NCBI GenBank assembly: GCA_036346255.1
Contig: CM070639.1
Span: forward strand, 26,752,165-26,816,164
DNA length: 64,000 nt
Source of the DNA: Ampelocalamus luodianensis
Taxonomy: Eukaryota > Streptophyta > Magnoliopsida > Poales > Poaceae
Direction: 5' to 3'
In this document: piece by piece, positions 45,477 to 58,343 of the stretch
Position numbering within the stretch: position 1 is the first letter of the stretch
How the letters are laid out: every line of letters starts with the position of its first letter
The notes under the pieces: generated by a model
Seen by the model: the letters and a program-made list of their open reading frames with translations, nothing else
Database searches by the model: none
What the model was told of the DNA's origin: nothing
Program-made: the position numbers and the translations under genes

Positions 45477-46774
45477 TCCCCTTCATTGCTGCTATCCAAG
45501 AAGAAGGGGGAGGGAGAAGAAGCCTTCTAGTGCCGCCAACCAAGGAGAAAAGAGGAGGAAGAGAGGAGAAGAAGAGGAGAGGAGCTCTTCGCGGGGGAAT
45601 CCAGCAATCTCCTGTGGTTTTACAAGGGTAACGAACGATGTTCTTCGCTGTTTGATTAGTAGAAGATGCGAATTCGATTAGGATTGTTAGATCGATTTGC
45701 TGCTGTTAGAATTTCAGATCTGTCCAGTTTGTTGCGTAGTCTATTTCGGGTTCTTAGATGTCTAATTTGAGATGTCCATCTCCTAGAGTTTTGTAGGTAT
45801 TGTTCTTAGCTTTCGGTGGCCGCTAAGAACACTGAATTCCGACGTACGGATCAAAAGTTATGATAGTTTCCGTATCTGCTGTCCAGAATCCTGACGAGAA
45901 TAAACTGTCAAGTTGTCTTTTAAAATATGAGTGTGTTAATGGAAAATTCAGGGCTTTCACCCAACTAAGTTATTGTGGGCCTTGGTATTATCTCTTGATA
46001 TTGATAAAGAACACAAAGTTTAGTTTAGCCAATTAGAAGTTATGGCATTTACCGTGCTGCTGTCCAGAATTGCCGGTAGTTCTGACAGAAAGTGTTTGTT
46101 GGTCTTGTGGAGATTGATACATATAGAATTCGAGATTTCCACCAACTAGGTTGTTGTAGATAATTTCATTACCTTTCAATAAAACCTGAGAACACCCCTT
46201 TTTGAGTTTTAGATCAAAAGTTATGCTATTTATACCGCTGCTGTCCGTATAGACTTTCTGCTAGAATGTGGTTTAATTCAAGTATCGGGTATAATTTAGA
46301 TGGTGGGATTAGGGTTATGAGTTAGAGGCGATGAGTAGTGTCTTGATGACTTGGTTCTTATTGAGTAACTTTGGTGTAGGGGGTGAGGCACCAAGGTTAG
46401 CGGCTTCTTCGTTGCCTCCCAACGCATTGCAACGCTAAAGGCAAGTACAATGACTTATGTGTGATTTGTAAACCCCGGATGCTCGTTGATTGGTATGGTG
46501 TTATGTTGATGTGTGAGAAGCTTAAATGTTCATATGCCATCCACAGGAGTGGAATATCCACGGGAGTGGAGGTTATGGTAGACAAGAATGATATGATGAT
46601 CATGTTCTTGGTGTACGCTCTTTCATATGTGTGGAAATGATATTAACCATTGTTCATAAAATTATTCATGCGATCATGTTCATGTTCCGTCCACGGGAGT
46701 GGAGTCTAAAGTCCCATCAATTCCAGTATGGGCAAGTGAAGTCCCACCATTCCAATGTGAGCAGTTTTGGACAC

Positions 46775-46830
46775 CCGTATGAAACGTTCTTCATACGGTA
46801 TTTTGGATCCCGTATTTCGATAAATACGGG
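46775..46830 (+). repeat. Twin perfect hairpins in E LTR
   Basis: Stem 1: CCGTATGAA (46775-46783) / TTCATACGG (46790-46798), loop ACGTTC. Stem 2: CCCGTATTT (46809-46817) / AAATACGGG (46822-46830), loop CGAT. Both are conserved in the 3' LTR (57702-57725 and 57737-57758). Confidence 0.85.
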
Positions 46831-47419
46831 CTTAAGTGAACACCGACGGTGTGTCACTAGCTATACCGAGTATAAGCATGTGTGCATTCCATTCTTTTCA
46901 TTAAATCCATTCATTCTATTCATTCATACACTCATTCGGGGTATATTCGCATTCTTTAACGATGAGGTCTTATTCGTATCTGTGGTATGTTCATTTATTC
47001 ACTGTACTTGCTGAGTCACGGACTCATTCTTGCTTTGTTTGTTTATTTTAGGTGATCATTGATGCTGGCTCTATCGGGAGGGAGTAGACACGCACTAATC
47101 GTGCAATTCACCATAATCAAGTTCAACAATATGATTTAGTTTCTATCTTTCATTCGTTAAGGGATGAACTGTAATAAATAAATTTAAGTGGTGAAGGGAG
47201 GATACCTTCTCCATGTTATGATTGATTATGTATTGCTGGTGATCTTCGATCATCCTTCGTTACACTTGCTTGAATTCAGACTATTGTCATGCCATGGTTC
47301 TATTAAGTAGTGATTTCTTTATATCATTAGTTGATATTATTCAAATTCTTCCGCATTATGGATGTATGTTAGATGATTTAGGTGACATCTTGGCTTCCGA
47401 ATAGCCAGGGTGTTACAGT

Positions 47420-47431
47420 TGGTATCAGAGC
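47420..47431 (+). other. Primer binding site of E
   Basis: TGGTATCAGAGC two bases after the LTR end. Confidence 0.92.
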
Positions 47432-50400
47432 AGGTTTTAGGTCCGTGGTAATTAAGTTATTAAAATGACACACTGTGCACAGTAGGTGGGGTTTGGGTAA
47501 TCCATCGTATTCGTATTTCTAGTAGTGTGTTTCATTATGTTGAACTGTTCTTGAATTGCTTCTGTACTATCATTCTTGTTGTTAATCTGTGATTTGCTAT
47601 GATATTCTATATCTATGAACTAATACTATGATTGTCATGAGATGATCCTATATATTCATAATTAAGTATTTTGGTGAAGCGTGTTGTTAACGGATGTTAA
47701 GAAGTTGAGGTCGTGGTTGTTGCTCAGGATTCACGGGGTACACCACCGTTAAGTGATATGTGGACAGGGAGTAGATACCCAGTACCAAAGTTAGAGGTGT
47801 TGAGCGTGAGTTGCTTTAGAAAGTTGTTCTCTTCTTTGATTTTTGAATTTTATTCAATTCTTGTCCTGTGGAGGTTGATGAACTTTTCTTGAGTTTTTGC
47901 TTACATTTCAACCGATGAGTTTTCATTAGTCATTCTTGGCTTTATAATATGAATACTTGTTCTCCTGACTGCTGGTCTATTGTTGTTTTTGTGTGAACGT
48001 CGGTTATTAGCAAGATTAAATTTTTCATGGGAGTTATACACATATTGTTGGGAAATATGACTCCTTTATTCGATTGGTATTTCAGATACTACAAGTTTTC
48101 TGTTGCAAGTGCTTTAACATGTGAAAGCTTTGACTTTATCTATTTCTTTTGGATTACCTCGAGCGTTGAGGTTTAACGTCTCTCTTTTGCTTAATGAAGG
48201 TGTTAGAATCCTTTCATGATGTCTTATCATGCTTAAAAAATGAGAAGTTATAACTAAACGAATAAACTGCTATGATGTAGGTTACCAAGTTGGGTTTTTA
48301 GCATGGTGCAAATCAATTATTCTTAACTACCATCCATGAAAGTGAAATTTATTAATTTGAAATGTCCTTGTATTTGATACATGGTGTATGTTAAATAAAG
48401 ACTGTCCATATCCATTCATAACCTATAGTTCTTACTTAAGAGCTAGATTTATCTATTTCTGGTATGCTAAAATTGTTGAAACTTGTATAAAGTACCAAAT
48501 AGGTCTTTGGTGTATCGATTCATGAAACCTTGTTTATAGGAAATTATGTTAGTGGATCTTTAATCATGTTTTGAAATGATTTACGAACAAAGGTGAAATA
48601 TGAATCTATGTTATATATGGTTATGTATTGCAAATGGAATTAATACCGTATATACACACATGATTAGTACAATCATCAATTGTTAATGAGCACTGAAGAA
48701 GGTGTTGAGCAACACCAATAGTTGAGTAAATGAATTTCATAAGTAGTCTTTGATATCGTGCCTTGTGATATTGTTATTGCTTAGCATAATCTTGATATAA
48801 TAAATTTGTTTCAACCTTGTGGTTTGTGTTCCCTTTGGGAAGTTTTAGGATGGAGTAATAAAGTTTGATGATTCTTGGTACTAGTATATGTTGTCGATGC
48901 TATTAAATCATCAAAATGTGAGAATGAGGTTAATTCTCGTAGTAATTTGATCACCCATGGTGATATTTTCTAAATGATCAAATTTCAAGTTTTGTGTTCA
49001 TGATCTTTTGGGGGTTCAGGCTTTATGTGGTAAATGAAGTTTATCGAGTAGCGATATGTTGCAAAGTTATAATGATTCTTCAGTGATGCAAGTGCTTTGA
49101 TATTGAATACTTGTTTGTTCTTATCTGTTAAGGTTCGATATTCTCTTCTTGTGAGGCCTATGCTTTCAACTGTAGACTCCACTTATGTTCTATGAGTTCA
49201 TTGCATAATTGGTTTTTCCCTTGGTCTCGTGTTCAGTGCGAGTGGTAGAGGAGTTTTCTAGTTGGTGAAAATTGTTTCCATTTGTCTCTTCTTTTGAGAA
49301 AGAATCAACCCATTCTTTTCACGTGGGTCTTTCGAAGTGTTTTCTAATTGTTGTTGTGAAATTGATGTTAATACCTGTAGTAATTTGATCGCCTTTGGTG
49401 ATATCGTTTAGATGAGAATATTTCAAGTTAAGCTTTCGCGATATTTTGGAGCTCATGAATCATCTGGTAGCTGAAATTATTTTAATTAAATTAAGGTATT
49501 GGATTGTCCTGTTGCTTCTTAAGAGATTTGTGTGATTTAATTTTAAAGGCTCTTTGTGCGAGTTGGCAACGTGACGTTGCAATCAAAGAAGTTATGTTGG
49601 TTCCTTTAAGAGGAGAATAATCTGCATGTTTTTTGTGAAATTCCGTAAATAAAAATATTTCAAGTTGGGTGGCTGAGATCATTTGGGTCCAATGTTTCTT
49701 GTGTAGTTGAATTGTTCCGAGCAAATATGACGTGTTGAAGAATTGTATTTGGATCTTAATTAGTTCTTGTGGTTTGGACTAAAGACCTTATCTTGATTCG
49801 TTGCGGCAAGGTGTTGCTAGTTAAAGGATTGATTTCAGTGTTAAAGGAAAGAGTGCAGTAGTAGTATTTGAGTCCAGTTTTGTGACTTGTGGTTATTTGA
49901 ATTGTTCCTACACTTTCTGCTCTTCCCGCTCAAGAGATGTCGAGTTTCAATCGCAATTTTTTTTCTTATTGGCTGTTTTTGCTATTCTCTTTTGAGGGAT
50001 GTGTGCCCTCAACTGCAAACTCAACTTTCGTTTTTCAAGATCACCATTCTCAGAGTAATTCTTTTGGTTTTGTGCTCGCTGTGAGGAGCAACGTTTTCCT
50101 ATGTGAGGAAACTTGTCCTTATTCGTCTCTTTCTTTTGAGAAAGGATCAACAGTTTGGTGTTGCAAAGTTTGACAAAGTGTAATTTTGGCAACTATTGGT
50201 GGTGGATAAGAAATTGTAATGGTGAGATTTTGCTACCAAGCTATTGGAGGAGTAGTAGAAGTTGAATTGGTTTTGATCTGTACCTCTTAGAGGAAATTTG
50301 ATTCACATGGAATGTTTGGCTTCGAAGTAAATCTGAATTGTGTTACAACTGAGTAGAACCTATGGTATAGTAAAATTCCAAAACTTCAGTTCATGTTGAA

Positions 50401-51293
50401 AGGTTGGGGATTATCGAAGGTATGGAAACCTTGATTAATTTTATAGAGTAACGCAATTGGAAAGTATTGCGAGTTTGTGTAGGTGATTTCTGATGATGTC
50501 AATGAGTGAGTTTGTTAGAATTGTGGGCATGTTCGAGATTTAATCTGACGATTTCTCTATCTGTTATAAGAAAAGTTCGTTGTAGATGTCTTGGAGATTA
50601 AATTTGGGCTTTGTATTTTTATACTAGACCTTTGGTTGCCCAATGATGGTGTGTAGAGAAAACTGATTAATGGCGTTTCTAGAGCAGTGGAATGATCTTT
50701 GATAGAACTCTTCTGATGTAGTACGTGAGTGTGTGTACTGAGGATTCTGAGGTGTTATTCTTGAGAATTGGAGGTGATGGGATTGCGTGGGTTTTTTAGG
50801 TGCTTTGGTGCCTTCTATCAAATTAATTTTGTCAGTTGAAAGAGTTGTCTAGAGTGTTCAGTGGAATCAATAGAGTCTCTCCACAAAGGTGTGGAAGATG
50901 TATTTCGGTTGAAGCATAATTTGAGGATGTTAAAATAAGAGGTTTGAGCCCATGTGGTATGCGATGAATTCGAATTCGAAGGTTTGAGAGAGGCTTTATT
51001 CCTAAAAGAGAAGCTGAGAAAAATGATGTCTTCTTGGATAGTAAAGTGTTTTCTTTATTCTCGCTTGAGCTTTGTGTTGTTGATTGATCTCTTCCGCAAT
51101 TTGGAGTTAGTATTTGTGTTGACATGTTTGATTCTTTCTAATTCAGATAAACCAAAAGAAGTATCTGGTTTGGGAATTTGAGTGATTTCTCCTTTGGCTT
51201 TCGTGGTATCCATTTGCAAACTGCCTGATTGGAAAGTGGAATGGCTTTCGGGATGAATCTTCGATTTTGGATTTGACCCTTTTTGTGGGAATT
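47432..51293 (+). other. E interior, non-coding, with diverged internal repeats
   Basis: T-rich plus strand with no frame above 130 codons and none resembling retroelement proteins. Diverged repeats are visible: TAGTAATTTGATCRCC...TTTCAAGTT at 48940-48990 and again at 49378-49430 (about 438 bp apart), and CTCTTTCTTTTGAGAAAGRATCAAC at about 49285 and 50125. 50110-50900 has a relative at 1-1060. Origin unknown; it may be decayed or unrelated filler. Confidence 0.7.
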
Positions 51294-54200
51294 TGTGGGG
51301 ACCCCGGGATTTATTTAACTCGTAATACTTTAGCAAGCATTACCAATTAAATAAAACCCGCCCCGAGACATGTATACTTCCCTGAAGTGCAGTATACATA
51401 CCCTGATACAAACATAAGCATCAATTCCATTCATCACATAGAACCAAAACCTTACAGACGAAGAAAAGACGTACATTAATTAAACAGAGTCATTACAAAA
51501 AGGGGGGGCCTTCAGCCAAATGACAATAAGCACAAAAGTAAATAAGGCTGAAACAAAAGCGCCCTAAGATGGTGAACTAAAGAGCCAACCGGTGTGCCTT
51601 TACCCACAAGGCAACCGACGGGACATGGCTACTCGCTCTCCCAACCGGGCACATCTCGAAGTACCTTGGCTTATGAGCAACCTCCTCGCAACAAAAGATT
51701 AGCATGCAAAGCATGTGAGTACATCAACTTGTACTCGCAAGGCGACGTGTGAGATAATGAACTATAATGTAGCTATATGCGTTGTTTAATTGGAGGCCAT
51801 ATGGTTTATTTAAGCATAAAGCAACATTTATTTGCAATAATGTAATACATTTAAAAGCAAGTTTACAATTCATTTTTAAAGGTTCAAATAATCGCAAGCG
51901 ACCAAGTATACAATAAGTAAAAGAGCACCAACACTGAAGTGACTACCAAGTCACCACAACAATAGCATGTACTCCCGTTCATACCACCTGTCAAGTTTTA
52001 AGTTTTTAAACAGGTTATAACACTAGCTCTTGAAAAGCTTACCCAAGCGCGTTCATAACCTAGGACGAGGCTATTCGAATAGATTTATCCCTGCAGGGTG
52101 TACCACTTTACCCACACTTCGGACCGCCTTTAAGCCACATGATTCACCCACTCACCGTAGGTAGGCAGCCTGACTAAGTCCTACGAGACTTTTCCAATAT
52201 TGTGTACTAGGCACGACCCGCTCGTATGGACCGAAATCCATACGCTACGTTGCCCACCGAAAAGACAAGCGCCACAAAGGCCCGACCTTTTTGGACAAGC
52301 GCAACGCTCCCAAACACAAAAACCACGCCACCCGCCTAGCACACGCCAAAGTACTCGGTCAAGAGGGGTTCCATATGCCCCTAGTGTGGTTAGTACGCAA
52401 ATAAATGTCTGAGTAACGGGGACTCACAAGATGCTCGGTCCTTAATTGACCCGGGCACCAATCCAGTCACACCCAAGAAAGAATCACACCAACATACCAT
52501 TGTGCCGCGTCAAAACCAGTTTTCATTTTTTTTCATTTTTAGTTTTTAAGTGGCAAAATTAATCAAGGCACCAAACACTAAGTGTTGGACAATAATAGTA
52601 ATAGTAGTTGTGTGATCCGGACCACCGGCGTGAGTCGATGATCGCCCAATACTACCGACACTAAGCGTGGCTAAGCAAATTAACACGTGACTACTAAGTG
52701 ATGGGGCTCCACCATGAACCCTAACCACAGCAAATAACCTAGGCTCATGGTAGTAGAGGAATAAACATTTAGCTACTGAGGATGCAACTAAAGGATTTCT
52801 AACCACAATTTAACACAAATTAGCAATGCATACATACAGTTGAAGCAAAGTATTAAACTTTGAAAATAATAGGATTAAGGGATATGATCAAACTGCTTGC
52901 ACGGCTGCTGTTGCTCAAGAGGTTGCTCGATGTGCTATCGGGCTCAACGAACTCTTAAGTCACCTATCGCGCAATTAAATACAAGGCAAAAGAGCAATAA
53001 GGCAATAAACCCTAATCACAAAATTTGAGCAAAAAGCATCCAAAAGACACAAAATTTATACACAAGGTAAAACCAGCACCTATCTAGACATAGAATCTGG
53101 AAAAACTCAATTTGGATTAGTGGTGCAAAAGATATTAACTAAATAGTGATTTTCGGCTGAATTAGGTACTGTAGCAAAATATTTTCTAGAAAGATTTTGA
53201 AGCTGAAATTTTTATGGTAGCTATCTACTGGTATAGAGGTAACCCATATAAAATTTCAGGTCATTTGGAGTTATATTGCAAAAGTTATGATTTTTATGGT
53301 TTAACAGGTATTAAAACTAAATTTTAGTCCTTATGATTTTGACAACAGTAGAATTTATGAAACTAATTTTCCTAGCAATTAGACTATCAGAGGAAACTAC
53401 TCCAATTGGATTCATACAAAATGAGCTATAGATAAAAGATATGCATTTTACAAGCTGCTAAAAGTTCTGAAAAACAGTATTAAGTTCACTTGTTTACTAT
53501 TTTTGAAAATGGTTTTCCAGGTTTGATCATGGTCTAAACTTATTTTTCTATTTAAGTTCAAGTTATATGGAAGCTAACAAAATTGGAATCACCTAAGTTG
53601 GAGCTAAGACGACAAAGATATGAAAATGAGAAGGCACTAACATTTTTCTGTTTTGAGACTTGGCCAAAACCGAAAGTTTTCTAACTCATAACGACGTGGA
53701 CGACTCTGGGCCCTTGAGATTAGATCAGACGGCCACCCGAGAGCCACGTCGCGCATGACCGGCATAGTTCGCCCGACAACGAGCCGTCGAGGCCGAGATC
53801 GCCGGCGCGTCGCCGCGAGGAGCTCCAGCGCGCGGCAAGGCTAAAATGGATACCCACGGCTATTCCGCATCCGCCGCACCGGTGGCGAGCGAGGGACGGC
53901 TGCGACGCGGCGCGACGGCGAGGGACGGGGCGTGCTACGAAACGGCAGCACCACCGAGGCTAATTCCCGCGCGAACGAGTGGCGGCTAAAGCTACTACTG
54001 GTCATATGATCTCAGCGGCGACGGTCGGGACTACGGGAAGGCGGAGAGCGGCGGCGACCATGGAGCACGCGGCGCGACCGAGAAGGGGCTACGGCTACAG
54101 GCAGCAAAGCGAAAGAGGAGGTGCTTAAGCTCACGGGGCCTCGGGAAGACGGTGGCGGGTCGATGATGCGGAGGAGGCTCGGAGATGACCGGCAGCGAAG

Positions 54201-55610
54201 ATCGGTGGTGCGAGGAGGCCCGGTGCCGGCAAGAACTGGGAGACATTGAGCCTCAATGAGTGGTGGCACTAGATAGAGGAGGCACCAGGATGCTCTCGAG
54301 CAAAAGATCGGGATGAGAAGGCCCTCACCGGACTTGAGAACGAAAGGGGGCACCTGCGGCCGCTGAGGGGAAAACTCAAATCCACGAGGTTCCTTCCTCT
54401 GTCACCTGAAATTGGATGAGGAGTAAGCTTCACCAAGGGGTGAGGAAGCACCGGACAACGAGGGGCACGAGATCCACCTGGAGCACAAGCTTCACTCGGA
54501 GCTCCAAGCTTGGCAATGGCGGCCGACCGCGATCGGGGCGCTTGAGGCTCTCTGGTGCTCAGCGGGTGCAAGCGAGGAGTGCGGAAGGGCGAAAGGAGGT
54601 CGAGCAACAGGGGGCCAAGGGCTTAAGAAAGCGGAAGGACCAAGGATCAACGGTGGCCCGCCTCGGGTGCTGCTGCCCGCCGCGAAGTCGCTGCGAGCGA
54701 CAGGAGCAGGTGAAAAGCTGGCAACGACGACTTCGAGCGCGGCTCACTGGCAAGCATTAAATGCTCGGCGACCGTTGGCGAGGAGCGCACGAGGGTGACG
54801 CACGGAGGTACCCCCTCCATGCTCCAGCTCGGCCACGCTCGCGAGAGGCAGGGAAGGCCGAAGGAAGGAGACGACGGGATCGCCGTTGGATTTTCATCGG
54901 ACGGCTCACGCCGCACCACGCCTCGCGCGTTGGCTAAACAGAGACCGCACGATGGAGATCTAACGGCTAACACTGAGCCACGTCGACGAGTCCATCACCG
55001 AGCCGGTACAGTTAAGTGACTCGATCGAGCCAACTGTCTCGAGCCCGAGTCGGGTTCTAGCCCGAGGAACAGTGAACTCTGGTTTAGGTTTTTGATTTTA
55101 GGCTGGATTTTTGGAGGATTTAATTGGAGTATCAAACGAACTGCAAATTTGATGAAATTTTAACTGAAGCTAACTGGTTAGATGATTGAACTCCCCTAAA
55201 ATTTTCAGAAGTTTTTGTGCATCATATTTTATGTTAGAAATTCCAGAAGTGATAAAGCGGGGTTTGACCAATTTAAAAAAATGGGTTTGACTCGAGCCAA
55301 AATGGCTCAAACAAACTCTAAAATCAGGAAAAATTCAGGGTGCACAATACCACCCCAAGAATTTATGATAAAAGTTTGAAAGGTTTTGGACCAGAGACAA
55401 TACTCAAAATGTTTTTGACTCGAGTTAAACTATGAATTTTGAATGTTCAATTTATGAATTTTCTTTACAAGAAATATAAGAATAGTTCTAGGAGGTGAAG
55501 CTGTGTGAAAAGTTTCAAAATGTACACATTTTGATACATTTGAAACATGAACCCAGTGTTAGGTTACGGTTGAAACACACGTCTTAATTTACTTATTCGG
55601 GGCTGTTACA
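51294..55610 (-). mobile_element. B-type Gypsy LTR B3 inside E (minus orientation)
   Basis: Starts TGTGGGGACCCCGG, ends GGGGCTGTTACA. Conserved palindrome at 52071-52082; 52160-52500 matches 60210-60560. GC-rich section 53690-55030. Length 4317 bp without gag or pol, so a long LTR on its own. Flanking 5-mers GAATT and AAACT do not match well. Frames in the GC-rich part (54012-54973) are rejected as genes. Confidence 0.75.
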
Positions 55611-56177
55611 AAACTGGCATTGCTTGTTTGCGATGAGAATCTTTTACTTTCAGTTGACTCTGTTTATAATAGAGTTTGTTCAAAGCAAGTTCCGTTGTGT
55701 GTCCATCGTTAAAGGAGGTGATCCTTGTTACGATGAAGAGTTCAATTGAGAGGTGGAACAAGAGTTTTATGTGCTATGCGCATGTTGTGTGGTTTGGTAC
55801 AGAGGAGAGGTTAACTCAAGGTACATTGGGTTGTTTTCGCTAGTTGTGGGATTCGAGTTGACGTCTTGCTAGGACAATCTCGGGTTCATACGCGGGGTAC
55901 GCAACATCTAGTATGTCCAGTGCTGAGTGAGTACTGAGAGGTCCAAAGCTTTAGTTTTCGATAGAGCCGTTGGCCAACGAGTATGATCTTACATTTGTGT
56001 CCTATATGTTGAGATAATCTGTAATGGTCTAAGCGTGATAAGACTTGGGACTTGGGAACTCGCATGTACGAGCTTTAACCAGAGTTTTCAACGTCGGGTA
56101 AGATCCATGGTTATTAAGTTTAGTTGGTATTCTTTTGAGTAGAATTCGGGGTCGAATTCTATTTAAGGGGGGTAGAA
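55611..56177 (+). other. E interior, 3' end with polypurine tract
   Basis: 567 bp of non-coding sequence resuming after B3 and ending with the purine tract AAGGGGGGTAGAA (56165-56177) before the 3' LTR. The last 40 bp resemble the end of Tekay-type pol. Confidence 0.75.
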
Positions 56178-58343
56178 TGTAATACTCCGTTCAATCCTAA
56201 GAATTATAATTGAATCTCAACCATTTTATTAGAATTTAAAATGAAATTTCAGAATTTTCTGTAAAAGGGTGATTAAATCTTGGGCCAAAGGCCCATAGCC
56301 TTGGCCCATTAGGGGCAGCCTATAACCCTAGATGTACTGTAGCACCCCCGTGCTACAGTGCCACCGCCGTGCTACAGTACCTCCGGTGCTACAGTGCACA
56401 CCTCCCCTTCATTGCTGCTATCCAAGAAGAAGGGGGAGGGAGAAGAAGCCTTCTAGTGCCGCCAACCAAGGAGAAAAGAGGAGGAAGAGAGGAGAAGAAG
56501 AGGAGAGGAGCTCTTCGCGGGGGAATCCAGCAATCTCCTGTGGTTTTACAAGGGTAACGAACGATGTTCTTCGCTGTTTGATTAGTAGAAGATGCGAATT
56601 CGATTAGGATTGTTAGATCGATTTGCTGCTGTTAGAATTTCAGATCTGTCCAGTTTGTTGCATAGTCTATTTCGGGTTCTTAGAGGTCTAATTTGAGATG
56701 TCCATCTCCTAGAGTTTTGTAGGTATTGTTCTTAGCTTTCGGTGGCCGCTAAGAACACTGAATTCCGACGTACGGATCAAAAGTTATGATAGTTTCCGTA
56801 TCTGCTGTCCAGAATCCTGACGAGAATAAACTCTCAAGTTGTCTTTTAAAATATGAGTGTGTTAATGGAAAATTCAGGGCTTTCACCCAACTAAGTTATT
56901 GTGGGCCTTGGTATTATATCTTGATATTGATAAAGAACACAAAGTTTAGTTTAGCCAATTAGAAGTTATGGCATTTACCGTGCTGCTGTCCAGAATTGCC
57001 GGTAGTTCTGACAGAAAGTGTTTGTTGGTCTTGTGGAGATTGATATATATAGAATTCGAGATTTCCACCAACTAGGTTGTTGTAGATAATTTCATTACCT
57101 TTCAATAAAACCTGAGAACACCCCTTTTTGAGTTTTAGATCAAAAGTTATGCTATTTATACCGCTGCTGTCCGTATAGACTTTCTGCTAGAATGTGGTTT
57201 AATTCAAGTATCGGGTATAATTTAGATGGTGGGATTAGGGTTATGAGTTAGGGCGATGCGAGTAGTGTCTTGATGACTTGGTTCTTATTGAGTAACTTTG
57301 GTGTAGGGGGTGAGGCACCAAGGTTAGCGGCTTCTTCGTTGCCTCCCAACGCATTGCAACGCTAAAGGCAAGTACAATGACTTATGTGTGATTTGTAAAC
57401 CCCGGATGCTCGTTGATTGGTATGGTGTTACGTTGATGTGTGAGAAGCTTAAATGTTCATATGCCATCCACAGGAGTGGAATATCCATGGGAGTGGAGGT
57501 TATGGTAGACAAGAATGATATGATGATCATGTTCTTGGTGTACGCTCTTTCATATGTGTGGAAATGATATTAACCATTGTTCATAAAATTATTCATGCGA
57601 TCATGTTCATGTTCCGTCCACGGGAGTGGAGTCTAAAGTCCCATCAATTCCAGTATGGGCAAGTGAAGTCCCACCATTCCAATGTGAGCAGTTTTGGACA
57701 CCCGTATGAAACGTTCTTCATACGGTATTTTGGATCCCCGTATTTCGATAAATACGGGCTTAAGTGAACACCGACGGGTGTGTCACTAGCTATACCGGTA
57801 TAAGCATGTGTGCATTCCATTCTTTTCATTAAATCCATTCATTCTATTCATTCATACACTCATTCGGGGTATATTCGCATTCTTTAACGATGAGGTCTTA
57901 TTCGTATCTTTGGTATGTTCATTTATTCATCAGACTTTGAGTCACGGACTCATTCTTGCTTTGTTTGTTTATTTTAGGTGATCATTGATGCTGGCTCTAT
58001 CGGGAGGGAGTAGACACGCACTAATCGTGCAATTCACCATAATCAAGTTCAACAATATGATTTAGTTTCTATCTTTCATTCGTTAAGGGATGAACTGTAA
58101 TAAATAAATTTAAGTGGTGAAGGGAGGATACCTTCTCCATGTTATGATTGATTATGTATTGCTGGTGATCTTCGATCATCCTTCGTTACACTTGCTTGAA
58201 TTCAGACTATTGTCATACCATGGTTCTATTAAGTAGTGATTTCTTTATATCATTAGTTGATATTATTCAAATTCTTCCGCATTATGGATGTATGTTAGAT
58301 GATTTAGGTGACATCTTGGCTTCCGAATAGCCAGGGTGTTACA
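56178..58343 (+). mobile_element. E 3' LTR
   Basis: 2166 bp, about 25 differences from the 5' LTR by eye; the largest is a scrambled stretch near 57925-57945 against 46998-47012. Followed by the GGAAG target copy. Confidence 0.92.

Larger units (their letters stand above)
45254..47417 (+). mobile_element. E 5' LTR
   Basis: TGTAATACTCCG...GGGTGTTACA. Contains a hairpin cluster at 45411-45476 (ACTGTAGCAC/GTGCTACAGT), a repeated CCACRGGAGTGGA motif (46540, 46557, 46691), and two adjacent perfect hairpins at 46775-46798 and 46809-46830. Short frames (45407-45681, 46631-47014) are also open in the 3' LTR only because the copies are so alike. Confidence 0.92.
45254..58343 (+). mobile_element. Element E: young non-autonomous LTR element (LARD-like)
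   Basis: 13.1 kb between GGAAG copies at 45249-45253 and 58344-58348. LTRs of 2164 and 2166 bp about 99% alike, primer site TGGTATCAGAGC at 47420-47431, purine tract at 56165-56177. The interior (47418-56177) has no gag or pol in any frame on either strand. A 4.3-kb B-type LTR lies inside (51294-55610). Structure fits a large retrotransposon derivative moved by the enzymes of another element. The sequence before the 3' LTR (GTCGAATTCTATTTAAGGGG) resembles the end of Tekay-type pol. Confidence 0.88.

Noticed and set aside
46631..47014. 127-codon frame in the E 5' LTR
   Set aside because: Interrupted in the 3' LTR by single-base differences and spans the hairpins; no protein features.
54012..55019. 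Overlapping frames of 60-114 codons on both strands
   Set aside because: GC-rich part of LTR B3; frames open by composition, no recognisable domain.
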